Assembly: GCA_034231615.1 (NCBI GenBank) | Contig: CM067311.1 | Span: forward strand, 23,471,967 to 23,535,966 | Direction of reading: 5' to 3' | Origin: Meghimatium bilineatum | Taxonomy: Eukaryota; Mollusca; Gastropoda; Stylommatophora; Philomycidae | DNA: 64,000 nt | Part shown: positions 41,701 through 56,200 of the stretch, piece by piece | Position numbering within the stretch: position 1 is the first letter of the stretch | How the letters are laid out: the number at the start of each line of letters is the position of its first letter | Translations under genes and position numbers: made by a program | Notes under the pieces: model-generated | The model's database searches: none | Seen by the model: only the letters and a program-made list of their open reading frames with translations | Told to the model about the DNA's origin: nothing

Positions 41701-43143
41701 CAGTGGCCTTTTTCAGAAGCCCCCTGAACTAGAAGTAAGGTAACGGTTGCCATATTGCCGGGAATCACGTAATAAAAGCCGTTCACTTCCTGCTTGATCT
41801 ATGTTTAAGAAATCAGCGGTTTTTTTTTCTTAGTCGTTAGTTGTGTTCTTGTATTGTATTTTCTTTGACAAATGTTCAAACATTTTTGAGTAGTGTTAAT
41901 TCTAATATTTTATTTACCTGGAAGAAAAGGGGGGATGCCTCATACACATCCCGTATCGACAGTTTTGTGATAGGGTATGAATCTGAAAAAACAAAACTGG
42001 ATGGGGATGTTGGGGTGTGGGTATTGCTATCTTTGTTTACTTCTTTCTTGGTACTTATCCTGTTTTGTGGCTAAGAGGTAAAGGGAATGTCTCTGACAAC
42101 CAAAGTACAAGCTGCAGACAGCTGTACACAGGGTCATTCAGAAAGCAATGGCAAACTACTAAACGTAAATACTGTCATGAAAATCCCTGCAGTCAGGAAT
42201 GATATGTTGATAGCTTGAATATGATGATACTAAATGGTTTTCTTAGTATATGCATTTCAGTATATGTCTATCAGTATACGTCAATCAGTATATGTCTATC
42301 AGTATACGTCTGTCAGTATATATCTGTCAGTATATACCATATTCTATTTTCCAATGGGTAGGAAAATAGACAGACAGACCGACCGACCGATAGATATATA
42401 AGACAGACAGAGCGATTGGTGTGCTTTGGGTATGTAGTTAAGTATACATATCTCAACTGTACTAAAGTAGACTTTGCATATTTTCTTCTTGCTTGTTATG
42501 TGAAGAAGAAGAAAAATGCTTTTTTTAAGCTTTCTACGTCTACAAAGGAAAATGATTTCTACGCCTTCTCTATGGTGAGCTAGAGAAGGGTATACGATCT
42601 CAAGGTGGCCAAAGGAAGCGCTACAGGGACTCGTTAAAGGACTCACTGAAAGCATTTGAAATAGACCACGATAGATGGGAAGAACTTGCACAAAATAGAT
42701 CTACATGGCGTTCTAAAATAAAAAAGAGCGCATCATCTTGTGAAAAGAAGAGAAATGCAGCAGCTCAACAGCGGAGAGCAGCTAGAAAGTCACGGATAGA
42801 CCAAGATCCGTCTACAGTCGTTATTCCATGTCCGAACTGTCCAAGGACATTTACAGCTCGAATAGGGCTCATTAGCCATCTACGAACTCATAATCAAGGA
42901 CATAACTCTAATTGATTTTTCAAAAGGGGATGTAACAAATGGTCATCATCATCATCATGTGATGGACGAACAACACGTCTACCAAAGTTCATAAAGTCTA
43001 GCTCATCACAAATACTTCCTTGCCAGATAATGATAAAATGAAAAAACACGAGGAAATTCTACATATCCAATATTTTGCCTTTCTTAAAATCTTGGGATTT
43101 AGCGTAATTCTATTCTACGTACTATTCACCGCTACTACTACTG

Positions 43144-43189
<46 letters not shown>

Positions 43190-43200
43190 TACTACTACTG

Positions 43201-43241
<41 letters not shown>

Positions 43242-43403
43242 GGAACTAGCACTACTGCTGTTACTGTTACTACGGCTATTACCAGTACTATTACTATATC
43301 ATCACTACTACTACTTCTACAACTACTACTATTATTATTACTATTACTGTTACTATTATTACTACTATTATTACTACTACTATTAATACTATTACTGCTA
43401 CTT

Positions 43404-43448
<45 letters not shown>

Positions 43449-43517
43449 TTACTTCTACTAATACATTATTACTACTACTACTACTACAGTTTTTACTATT
43501 ACTATTACTATTACTAA

Positions 43518-43549
<32 letters not shown>

Positions 43550-46500
43550 ATACTAATAACATCGCATCTACGAGTATTAGTACTACTATCACCATTACTA
43601 CTACCACTATTGCACTACTACTACTACGACAGTTATTATTATTACTATTTGAATTATATTAAGTGCGCTGATTTCTTCAACGCTGTGCGGCATACGTGTG
43701 TGTACTCACCAAATGCTGAGCATGTAGAAGAGCTACTTCTCAGACCAGAATTTCTGGACTGGACACAGCCGATTCTCTTTCATGGTAAGTACAGGAATAA
43801 ATTACTCGCATGAGTTCATGTTTTCATATTCAAATAAAGCAGCTCATACCTTTTAGCTGGCAATGTCTCTATATTAGATCATTGTTACAGCAACATAATG
43901 GTAGTGTGGACACGTCTGTAGATTCTCCAATCTCTGTTCAGTGTGTTCTTCAGTACATGGTACCTGACTGTTTACGTTCGATGTTGGTTGATACTCTTGT
44001 TTTGATTCCTTCTTTTTTCCTCGTGTGCTCTCAAAGTCTGTCGGTTAGCAGGATATATTCCAGAGAGCTCGGTAGTCCAATTGAAAGTGAACTTGCTTAC
44101 TATCACCGGGCTAAAGCGTGCAGGTTCGAAACCATGTCCATGCAAAAATAACAAATCCTGATCGTGATTTCTCGTTTGACACGACCGCTCTTCTAATCGA
44201 CCCAACTGTAAACTGGTACCTTAGGCATGAGTTGGGGGAAGTAAACGCAGCAAGGAAGGGAACTGGTCACACTACCTAATAGTTGCTGCGGCTTAGTACA
44301 TAGGTGTTATCTGCATTTACAGCAGGTTGCTGCCATGAAACATTCCTTAGTCTAGAGAACGGATGTGGTGTGTCATGTTTAATAACTTGGCTGTGTTAAC
44401 CATGCCTTTCAGCCTGACACATCTCACTTCAGCCTGGTTTCTGGGTCACATTGTCTACTATATGGGACAATACAACCAACTCCACCCTATAACCTTCTAC
44501 TAGTCGCTTCATACGACATGCATGGCAGATAACATTGTTGCTAAGCTTTGCTCCCCTTTCGGTTCCCGATAACACACGGGCGGCTACAAAGTATGCTGTC
44601 CCCCAGGTCATATTCACGAAACCCATGTCATATTCATGAAACCCATGTCATATTCACGAATAAATTCAAGTAGGAAGCATGAGGATAAATGAAAATAATT
44701 CTTACAGCTGACGGGTACTGAACCAGGTCTGTTCTAGCAGCACCGAATCGCTTTGCAACACAAGTAAACAGGTTTTCCGTACTTGACCAACCACATCCTC
44801 AGTGTTTTCATTGACTTGAGTACACAGTGTGAAAGTCTCGACGAGACCACATCTTTTTTGAGGATGTGGTTGGTCAAGTACGGAAACCCTGTTTACTTGT
44901 GTTGCACAGCGATTCGGTGCTGCTATAACAGACTTGGTTCAATTCCCGTCAGTTGTAAGAATTATTTTCATTTATCCTCATGCTTCCTACTTGAATTTAC
45001 TTGTCTATTGTCTTTCCCCAGGTGAATGATTGTTGATCGCATTCACACTTGCCGTTAAACGTAGGGGTGGTATCTTAAGCTGTCGTTTCAAGGCCAGATG
45101 TGTCGCCGAGGTTGCATTTAGTCCATGTTTGTTCAAGGTTATCTTATTGTTTTCTATCCACCGTTTTCTTGGTCTACCTTTACGCCCGGATATTCTTGTA
45201 TTGTATGCTCTTATAGGTATTTGGTTTGGCTTCATTCTCATAAGGTGACCGAACAATTATACTTGCTGTCTCTCAATATGTTCGATACATGATATTATAC
45301 CAACTCTTTTCCGAATTTCTTCATTTCTTATTTTATCTAGTTTGGCAGACACTTCATTTCACATGTGACTATTTTTCTTTGCTGCGAAGCTGTTAAAGAC
45401 CATGTTTGACATTGGTAGCACAGTGTTGGTATAAAAATTGTAGATATTATTTTTTTTTTAAATTTCCATCTTGATCTTTGGATGAAGAAGTAATGGTGAA
45501 AGTTGGTAAGTCACTGTGTTTGCTTTCTGGCACCTTTTTTCTATTTCTCTGTCTAGTCTTCCATCTTCTGAAAAAATGCTGCCTAGATACTTAAATTCTT
45601 TGGCTTGTTTCACTTTGGTGTTATCTATTGTTATATTCATTGGTGTTGAAGACTTGCTAATTTTCATAACTTCTGTTTTTTGTACATTAATTTTCATGTT
45701 GTACTTCTGACATGCTAACAACAATGCATTGATGTGCTTTTGCAAAGTTTCCTCATAATTTGTATATTAAACTTTGATTATCGACAAATAATAGTTCATT
45801 GATTTCATTATTAAGTTCTTCATCAGGTTTATTTGCAATGTTTTCCTCTTTGTTGATATGAGCTTCTTTTATTATTCTGTCCATGTATATGTTGAAAAGT
45901 AGGGGTGAAAGTACGCATCCTTGTCTTACTCCAGATCTTGTTTCAAAAGGTTCAGTCATTCCATCTGTTGTTCTTACTGAGCTTTGGCATTTTTGATATA
46001 TCGCTTTTATGTTATCTAACAGTTGTTCTCTGATGTTATACATTTCTAAGGTTTCCCATATAGTGTTTCTATCTACTCTGTCGAATGCCTTTTCCTGGTC
46101 TACAAATACTGTGTTTAAATTTTGATTGTATTCGATTGCTTTTTCACTCAGTTGTCTCTGTGTGAAAAGTGCGTCTGTACAGCTTGCTCCCTTTCTGAAG
46201 CCAAACCTAGAGGGGCTCAACTGTGGTTATGCAATGTATCGCATTCTTTGTTCTATTATTTTTGCGTAGATTTTACCTGTGTGACTTAACAAGGAGATGC
46301 CTCAATATGATTCACACTCTCTCTTATTACCTTTGTTTTTCCATAGTGGTACAATTACTGATTTTTGCCAGTCATCTGGTACTTTTCTTTCTGACCAGGC
46401 TATTGTGAATAGTCTTGCTAACAATTGGACAATTGTATTTCTACACACTTTTATTGCTTTGCTTGGTATACCGTCCTCTCATGGTGATTTATTACTTGGG

Positions 46501-48403
46501 CTATGTTTTAAGGCTTCTTCTATTTCTTGATTTAGTATAATGGGTTCTGTGGCTTCTATATCTTTTTGAGCGTTGGTGGTTCTATATTCTGTTGTTATTG
46601 TTGGGTTGTATAATTCCTGGAAGTATTCTTTCCATCTTGCTTTCCTATTCGTGCTTTTCACTAATGGTTTGTTATTTTTATCATTGATGATTGTTATGGG
46701 ATTATAGCTCTCTTCTCTTACTCGCATAAATTTAATACTTTTGAAAAAATCTCTTGGGTTTGTTTTACATATATCAGTTAAATGTTCTCCATACTTGTTC
46801 CATGAATTAACTTTTGCTTCTTTGATTGCAATCTTGACATTCTTTCTAGCAAGTCGATATTGTTGATAGTCGTCACGATGTTTGGATTTCAACCATTTCT
46901 GGAAACATTGTTTTTTCTGTTGTATGACTTTTTGTATCTCTATACTCCACCATGATGTTTTCTTGTCTTTCTTGGGATGTCTTGTGCCGCATATGTTTTG
47001 TAGTTGTTTTAACATTGCATTTTTGAAAATGTCCCATTCTTTTTGGATGTTATCAGTTTCTTTTGGTAGGCTATGAAAAATTTGAGTTATTTCCTTGCAC
47101 AGTTCATCACTTTTTTCAGTGTCCTCCAGTGCTTTCAAGTTTAGAACTTTTTCCTGCCATTGTCTTTATTCTTTTCTTTGTGTTGTTCTTGTTTGTTCTC
47201 TTTTCTCGGTGAGTACAACAGGTCTGTGATGTGTATTAATGTCTATATTTGGGAAAGCTCTTGCATCAGTGATGTGTCTCTTTTGTCTTTGTCTAACGGG
47301 AATGAAATCAATTTGTGATGATTGTTGTAAGTTGTCCCATTTATACCATGTTTGTATGTGGCTTCGTCTATGTTGGTAAAAAGAATTTGTTATTATAAGT
47401 CCATGTTCTAGGCATATATTGACTAGTTTGTCTCCGTTATTATTTCATTCTGTTGTTATGTCCCCGAAATTGCCTAAACAGTGTTCACGCCAAGCTCTGT
47501 TCTTCCCTATTCTCCCATTGAAATCACCCATGATGTATAACTCATCTTTATTGTTAATCTTGTTTAGGACATCTGATAGGCTTTCGAAAAATTCAGCATT
47601 TTCTTTTATTGTGTCGTTGTCGTTGCACGGTATATTTACTTGTATAAGATATTATTTGAAGCAACATTGTTCTTTCTCTATGTTATTTATGTTTACACGA
47701 AGACCTATTGGCCGTTGTGTACGAATATGCATGTTCTGTGTTTGTGTTACTGAGGAAACTTTAATACTTGTACGTGATGTTCGTTGATGTTGTAATAGTC
47801 CTTGTTTCGAATGGTCTGTTCTCCGTGATTTGAGTACACAGGCTGAAAGTCTTGACGAGACCACATCGTTTTTGAGGATGTGGTTGGTCAAGTACGGAAA
47901 ACCTGTTTACTTGTGTTGCAAAGCGATTCGTTGCTGCTAGAACAGACCTGGTTCAATTCCCGCCAGTTGTAAGAATCATATTCACGAAACCCATGTCATA
48001 TTCACAAAACTTCTCCACGTTAGATTTATCATTTTATATGTTATGTAAGGATGATTCTTGAGAAGGACGATCCTTGGTTAAAAGGATTTTTGAATATGAG
48101 GATTCTTGTGTAGAAGGATTCTTGAGAAGGAGGATTCTTGAGTAGGAGGATTCCTCTCAAAGCATTGCATACCGCTGAAATTATAAATCTTCTGTGTGTG
48201 GTAGTTCTTGAGAGATAAACCACCTTACTGCAGAAAGAAGACGTCGCTGGCTACACAGAATTGAAAGATTAACAATACATTTTGTATTAACTTTTCTAAG
48301 CAAAATTTAAATTCTGATATTGGGTTGATATTACTTTCTGAGGATTGGCTGACAATCTGTTACAATACGCCTCTTATCCACACTTATTATCTCTCTCTCT
48401 CTC

Positions 48404-48445
<42 letters not shown>

Positions 48446-51400
48446 ATTTAACTTTTTAAGAGAAATTTCACGATCCAATGAAATTAGTGAAGATGATGAA
48501 GATGATTCCTTATCCATGTCTAAAATAATGGAACTAAGCTTGAAATGTGGGCGTGGCAAGAAATGAACATTATTGTGATGGGCAATAGATGTTTTTATAA
48601 CCATCAGAGAACTGGAACTGTCAGTCGTAGTGTAATAGCGGATATACCATACTTAGGGGGTGTCAGGAATACTTATGGATGCATTCTGTGTGCACTGATG
48701 ATGATCTTTCGACTATGTTTACTCTCTCTATCTCTCTATCTCTCTCTCCCTCTGCGTGTGTGTCTGTGTGTTAGTTAGTTAGATAGATAGATCATTATCA
48801 CCGCACTCCGGACACGTCCATAGGTGCTCAGATCTTTCCTTGAGTGTAGCCGCACTTTACACGTTGACTGACGGTCCCAGTACGCCGTTTATTTACCTTC
48901 ATTCTTTCTCGCCCACGAAACCGCTCCTTTCTAGCGACACCACATTTCAAACCAAACTCCCTTATTCCAGTCATGGAACAAGAGTCATCGTCACTTATAC
49001 ATTTATTTGTTCGTTATTTTTCCCGTAGGGAGTTCAAAATGTCTGCCCGATCCATCGCTCCACCAACAGTCGTAGTAGCAGCATGTGCGGCCAACCTATC
49101 TGCTCTCTCACTACCCCAGACTTTCGCATGTCCCGGCACAAAATTAAAAATCACTTTACGCACAAATAAATTCTTCACTGCATCCAGTCACTGTTCCTGA
49201 ATGTACAAAGCCTGAACTTTCACAATCATGCTCATCGAGTCACTGAGTATGCAGGCATGCTGGCTGATAGTCTGCGAGCAGACACATTTCAAAGCTTTGA
49301 TTACTGCCAAAATCTCCATTCTCATGCTGCTTGTCGTCTAAACGAATACACCACTTTCCTATCTCGTTTCTCTATCTCTGCCCTGCCTATATGCCAAGAT
49401 GTCATTAGCATAGGACATAGTTCTTCTCGGTACTGCACTTTGAGAGCTTGTACGAGTAATTTGAACTGTATACACATTAAACAATACTGGGGACAGAGGT
49501 AACCCTTGTGGTAGGCCCGGCTTTATGACTGTGGATGCCAAAGACCAACTTCCACACTTAAGAGCAACCTGTCTCTGAAAAAGTGCTGAGATGTGGTCCG
49601 TGTGTGTGAGTTTGTGTGTGTATGTATGTATGTGTGTATGTGTTGTGTGTGTGTGTGTGTGTGTAAAATCTTAGAATATATTTAGAAACAACAGATCAAA
49701 TGGTTTGCACACATCAGCAGACTACCATCAGACAGCATACCACAGCAAGCTATGCTACACAGATACATTGATGGCAATCCTTGAGGCCGACCACGAAGAC
49801 GATGAATCACCGAAATAAAAGAGTCGACAAATTCCAGAATATAATGTGCTCAGCACACACGAGAGCCATCTCCAGAAAACGCTTCTACCCTTTACGCTAA
49901 AAGGCAACAAAGGGTTTAGCGAATATATATTATATAGCCCTGCTTCAAAATTTCAGTTAACTATGCTGTCAAAAACAGGACGGTTATCCTGTGAAATGTG
50001 CACAAATGTAATCTTTAATACATTAGTATATTTAATTGTCCGTATTATGTATGGACTTACGTTCATTCACCGGTTGAGGCGGAATTGTTTTTTCAGATTC
50101 CTACGGCTCCCGAGTTTACCCAGCTTTAATTGGGTACCGAGTTAATCCGGGAAGTAAAGACTGTCAGTGAGAGGAGATGTCGACAGTCCTCACATAGCAG
50201 AGCCACTGGTATGTGAGATAGCTAACATTTCACACCACAACGGCATTAGTAAATGCCATGGGTTAACTTTACTTTACTATTATTTACAGGAGTCCACCAT
50301 GAGAATGCAGAGGTGGTTGAACGGCTCAGCAAGTCTACAGGAACAAAATACAACATGAAAGTTACAACCAATTTAATGGCAGCGTTCCCAGGAGATGTCG
50401 TAAGCAGGTATCTAGTAAATGCATTATATATTTAAATATAAAATGCGGTTTCTTCTGTGGGTTTCACCAATGGCTCACTAGACAAACCAACCATGCAACA
50501 GAAAACCTTAGTAGATGACATGCCTTTATATTGAGGTTATCTTCTTTAAGAAGCTTCATGGCACATCATCTATACAATCCCGTAGTCGTAACCTTCGATA
50601 ACAGTTACCATGTTGTTCCGACAGGCCGACGTTGTGCTTAAACTAGTTACGGGCAAGGCGTGGGTGGGCGGAACAACAAAGAAACCTGTCGCAAGGGCCA
50701 GAGTTGTGCCCTGATGTCGACGTCTGTTTTTGGCAACATTAGACTCGAAACACGATCGAGTCGAATGGCTGCTGGAACAGAGAGCGGAGCACTTATGGGA
50801 ATGCCCCACGTGTCGTGAGGCCAGTTTCTAATCAAGAATCACGAATGGTTGGTTGGTTGGTTGCTGATCCAGCGGTCCATGGGATCTTGCCCTTTGACCT
50901 AATGCCATTAGATGGTTTTATATTGCTGGGAAGTCTGTGGATTTTCGGCCCACCCCGGGACAGAGCCAGATAATAACTATCACACCTCCAGGAAGGTAGG
51001 TCTCAACCTTTGCACTGCTCCTAGCCACTGTAGCCAAGAGAGGGTTCACTGTGCTCATTCCCCGCCACCAATTGACTACTGGTTATGCCGAACTTCTCTA
51101 TTGCTCCAGGCATGCAACCAAATGTTCAAGTCAAAAGGATTGTCACGTGCCTCTATGATGGGCCTCAGCCATAGGAAAAACAGTGATGTCAGTTTCCTCC
51201 TCCTCTGTGCTGCGCAGTACATCTCTGGCTCCCTCCCAACCACAGAGGGTGCATACATATATTCAGGCAAACATGAAAAAACATTTAAACAACAAAACAA
51301 AATCATAACTGTATAGATGACATGCTATGAAGCTTCTATAAGAAGATAACCTCAATATAACGGCATATCATCCACTAAGGTTTTCTGTTGCATGGATGGT

Positions 51401-53219
51401 ATGTCTAGTGGGCCATTGGTGAGATCCACAGACGCAACCACATGCGTAAAGAATCAAGAATATAAAATCAGACATGCGCGTAGAAAATATAACTTAATCT
51501 AACGTCGGCATGTTAGAGTATGACTTCTTCATACATTTGTTATGTTTTCCCTTTCTTCTGTGTTTAACTTATAAGACCTACTCACGCCGGCGTTCGTTCT
51601 TATGAGACAGCATACATGCGCATTCAATGTATTTATATGTTCATAAATGGATATTGGTAAAAATCTGGAAGAACAGCAATTAATGCTTGATGGTCGTCTG
51701 GTGTGTGTTGATACTCCAATTAATCTAGCATTGGAGGGAATGCAGTATTCGATGAGCAATGAGTAGCACTAAGAACTTGCGGGGCAAAGTTAGACGTTTT
51801 TAACCAGCAAGTCACAGGAACCATGAGCATACATAGGTTACTCTTCGGCATCTGCTGGTAGAGACATAGCACCTATGAGTTTGCCCGATGATTATTCGTG
51901 TTATAAAGAAATACATCATCTGTGTCTCAGAACAACACAATGCCCCAGAGATGTGAAGGCTGTGGCAACACATGACATTAAGGCAAACAGAAAAACGTAA
52001 GGACTGTTGCCAATAACAGACTACATAACGCTAACTACATCAACCAAAAAAATAGGCGACATTTCGACTAAAAGGTTTTCTTTGGATTAAAAACAAGCAA
52101 CAAAAAAATGAGTATTACAAAAAAGAGACACAGTATGATAAAAGAAGACAGGAGCAAAGGCGATAGTAAGGGAGACAGGATGAGAGAATGAAAACAAGAC
52201 AGAAGACAAATACTAGATAACAAAAAAAACTCTGAAGGAAAAGCAAACGTACGAACATAATAAATTGAAAATTTAAGAAAAATCTACTTATCTCAAATAT
52301 GTTATTCAGTGGAATTGAACTAAAAGGTAGAACTACATGACGTTTAAAATAATATTCAGTCGAATACAGATCATGAACAACGTTCACAATCACAGTAGAA
52401 AATAGGATATAAACATACGGGAAGAAAACAATGTAGCGTATAGCAAATATAACAAGAAGGAACACATGAAAAATGAACATGTGAAATAAGATAAGGAGAT
52501 TACGAGTTACTGACGAAAGAGCAGGGAGGAAATAGTACTGCAGGAAAAAAAAGGGGGGGGGGTGGACAAAGTATACAGTGAGAATCCCCCACAACGCACA
52601 CCTTCACTGCACATACCTCTACCCCACCACAACAACATTCTTAAAGATCCCCACCAATATCCATTCCCCGTTGTTTGTACCACATGCAACGAATCTGTCA
52701 TTATACAAATATTTCGTAGAATCGGATCAAGTAGTTACAACGGGATTCGACGGTATAATAATTCAATTAAAAATATGAGACTAATAAAACCAGAGGGTGG
52801 CAAATATTGATATAGTGCCACAATATTTTGTGAGTCTGGACCAAGATGTTACATAGGGAATTCACTGTACAATCTTTAGAAACAAACCTTCGTTCAATAG
52901 TTCTTTCTACATAAATTATTCCCACATGATTTGAGCTTGATACATTTCTACAGACCAGTTCCTGATGGATTTCAGCTTCGATCTTTGGATCCTGATCTTC
53001 ACGCAGAGTTTGTCACATCCACATGGCCTTATCGGAGGAAACACACTGCGAAGTACCTGGCTGAGGTGTTTAGAATTTTTCCCTCCGTTGGAATCTTTGA
53101 CAGGTCTGTTTAAAATACATGTATATGGTAATTTTGTTTTATTTCATGTAATGGTGGTGGTAGTGGTATATTAGAAGCAGCAGCAGTAGAAGTAGTAGTA
53201 ATAGAAGAAATAGTAATAA

Positions 53220-53292
<73 letters not shown>

Positions 53293-56200
53293 GGCAGCAG
53301 TAATATTAGTAATAGTATAGTGATTTTATTAGCAGTTGTAGTAGTGGTTTATCGTTTGTTAGGAATCCCCTGAATTACGACTGATGAATTTCTTGTTTCC
53401 TATGCAACAGCACGTTTCTCCAGAGCTTTCATTCATTCCCAGAAGACGACAACTATCAGCGGAATGCAACGGTTTTACCCATAAGACTACAACTATCAGC
53501 GGTATGCAACAAGCCTCCTACTCAGAGATGGTGTATGTTTTTATAAAAGACATATTCCCTAATGTTCTCTGCAGGCATCAAATCACATGAAAGTATGCAC
53601 AAATTTAGTGGTATCAGTTTTTGACATATTTGACCAAACGGTCTATATAACTTCCGTGGCTTCAATACAGTCTTCTGCTTGTGGCAACTACGACAGATGT
53701 GTCAAGTTAAAAGGTGCAGATATGTCATCCAAGCTTCAAACTATGATAACGTGCATTTTGTTTTCTATGTATTACATGCAGATTAAATACAAGAGTTCGA
53801 GGTATTATAACGAAGAAAAAATAATAACTTATGCACAAATTACTTTTTAATATAAAAATTTTTAAAAACTAAGATATTATACTGTGTAGTCAGTTCTATA
53901 TTAAACAGGCAACCAGGTTTCGAATTAATTTCAGTTTTTAGATATGTCATGACTGCCATGGCAAGACTTGAATATGATTTGGAAAAATAAGATCAGTGAT
54001 TACAGTAAAGATCACGCTATTCAGATGACTAGTGTTAAGTATATTTTTATACGGATGTAAAAGTTGGATACTAAATGCAGACACATAAAGAAGGATTCAG
54101 TATTTTGAAAACAAGTGCTACAGACGTTTGTTAAGAATTAGTTATATAGAACACAGGACACATATTTTTGTTTAGCAGAAAATAAACAAACTTGCAGGTT
54201 ATCAAGAACCACTTTTGACAGTGGTAAGCTGGTTTGGTTTGGACATGTAAGGAGACGCGACTCGCTTTCAAAAATTATTTTGCAAGGAAAAAGCGAGGGT
54301 TGAAGAAAGAGAGAACAGAGATAATTCTGTATTGACAACATCAATGAATGCTCTGGGCATGGTTTTTCTATACTCCTTCGAATGGTTGAGGATAGAGTTG
54401 CTTGGATACCCTTTTTTCTGAGTTATGGCTTACGACTCTCACGGGTTATGGGTCTTATTTATTTATTTATGTCACTCACACTACTGCCATGATTAACCAT
54501 ACTACCAGGAAATGTGTAGTTTGGTTCACGCTGTGAGAAGGTCCAGGATTGACACCATTGTTACAGAGTACATACCAACAGCAACAATAGTTTGGTGGTT
54601 TCTGGTAAACCATTAGTTAGGCAACTCGGCGCTTACTTCAAAGCTTAGTAAATAAATATGAACCCAAAAATAGGAGTTTAATGTGGCACACATACATAGA
54701 ATCCACTTTTCGACTAAAATGTCTTTATCAAGACAGACGCATGAAAGGGAAAACGGATAGTAATACTGTTACCTGCCGTGCATATTGTAGAAGACGACTA
54801 AGGAGTTTTAGGGATAAAGTTGACTGTCTCATCTCATAAAGAGGAAAAATGACCCAGAAATGATACTGAAGTCAGAAGTGTCAGGCCAAAAGGCACGGAC
54901 ATGGTAGTCTAGCTGTAAACCAGACATGTATGACACAGCGTATTCCGTTCTCCAAACTACTTTATGCTAATTAGCAGTAGTTTGAAACGAACGCAGAAGA
55001 CAGGCGAAAAGTACAGCAGAGAATTTTTAGAAAAGTTAGAATATTACATATACTGTTTATAAAAATAGAAACGCAACATTATTTCAAACGTGTACCACCA
55101 TTTTATTTTACGGAATTAATGTTTCAACCTTGGCATGTAGAAACCTTCAGACTTTAACTAAATCAAACCCGTCTCCAGTCATTTCCAACGGTCCATTGAC
55201 GATGCTGGTATGCCCATTTCAGTCGGTTCTGGCAGTGCCGGTCCGTAGAAACAGGACCTCTGCAGGTTCTTTTAGCCCACAGACCAGCGTTTTGCAGCTG
55301 GTTCCTGACCGGTTGATATGAAATTCGACTAGCTACTGGCATTGACTGAACTGTGGGGGGCGCATGTATAAATCAATTCCTGAGCTGACGCAGCCGTATG
55401 AAGCGGTCTTTGGCAGGGGTTGTGATTTTGGGGCTTTCACTATGCGAACGGTCTACCACTGAGCCAGTTTGTTTAAATTGCCTCCAAAGGCGACCAATGG
55501 TGCTTCTAACCACATTAAATTGTCTGGCCTCACTTTGTGATTGTCCAGTCTGTAAGCGTCCAATGATGATGTATCGCTGTTCTGTAGTGAGATGAGCCAT
55601 ACTTGTGCATTGAATTTTCAACTGAATTTATTCGAGTAAGGTCAATCTTTTATAGGGATTCAATAATGTGGTCAGAGATTTTTGTATTCAGTAAATTTCA
55701 TGGGATTCTCGTGAACCTGTCGCGAATTATTGCCAAAAATATTGTTTTGACCTTGACCTCTTTCATGACCTCACGAATCATGAGGTGAGTACAATTCAGG
55801 TAACAACGATAACTTAATGACCAGGTGGACACAGTCGATAAGTTGAATGATGTCCAATCAGAAAATATATTTTATAAAAGTAACTCAAAAAATGTTGAGG
55901 TTTGTTTTTGAACAGTATAGAATTGTGTTGTGGGAACTGACAGCTATTAGAATAAAACAGTAGCAACGAAAACAAAATAAAATATTAATATGAGAAGTTA
56001 CTTCATAACTCAACGTTCATCTACTTTATTACTTGTCTTATTCAATCATATATCTTTTTTAACCCTATGTTGTATGATTATAAACTATTTGAAAGACTGA
56101 TCAGTTGGCATTGTGACAGTTCGAGAAAACCTCCAAGCTTATTTGTCAGCTACCTCGAAGTGAATAAGTTAATGTACTGTAATGTTCTTTAAATGTTATT

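Noticed and set aside
43020..43517. Open frame of 165 codons, mostly Thr then Leu
   Set aside because: Low-complexity translation of a trinucleotide array.
52115..52594. 159-codon minus-strand open frame with Phe/Leu-rich sequence
   Set aside because: A-rich plus strand gives Phe/Leu on the minus strand; no transmembrane family is recognisable and it lies in a candidate Penelope-like relic.
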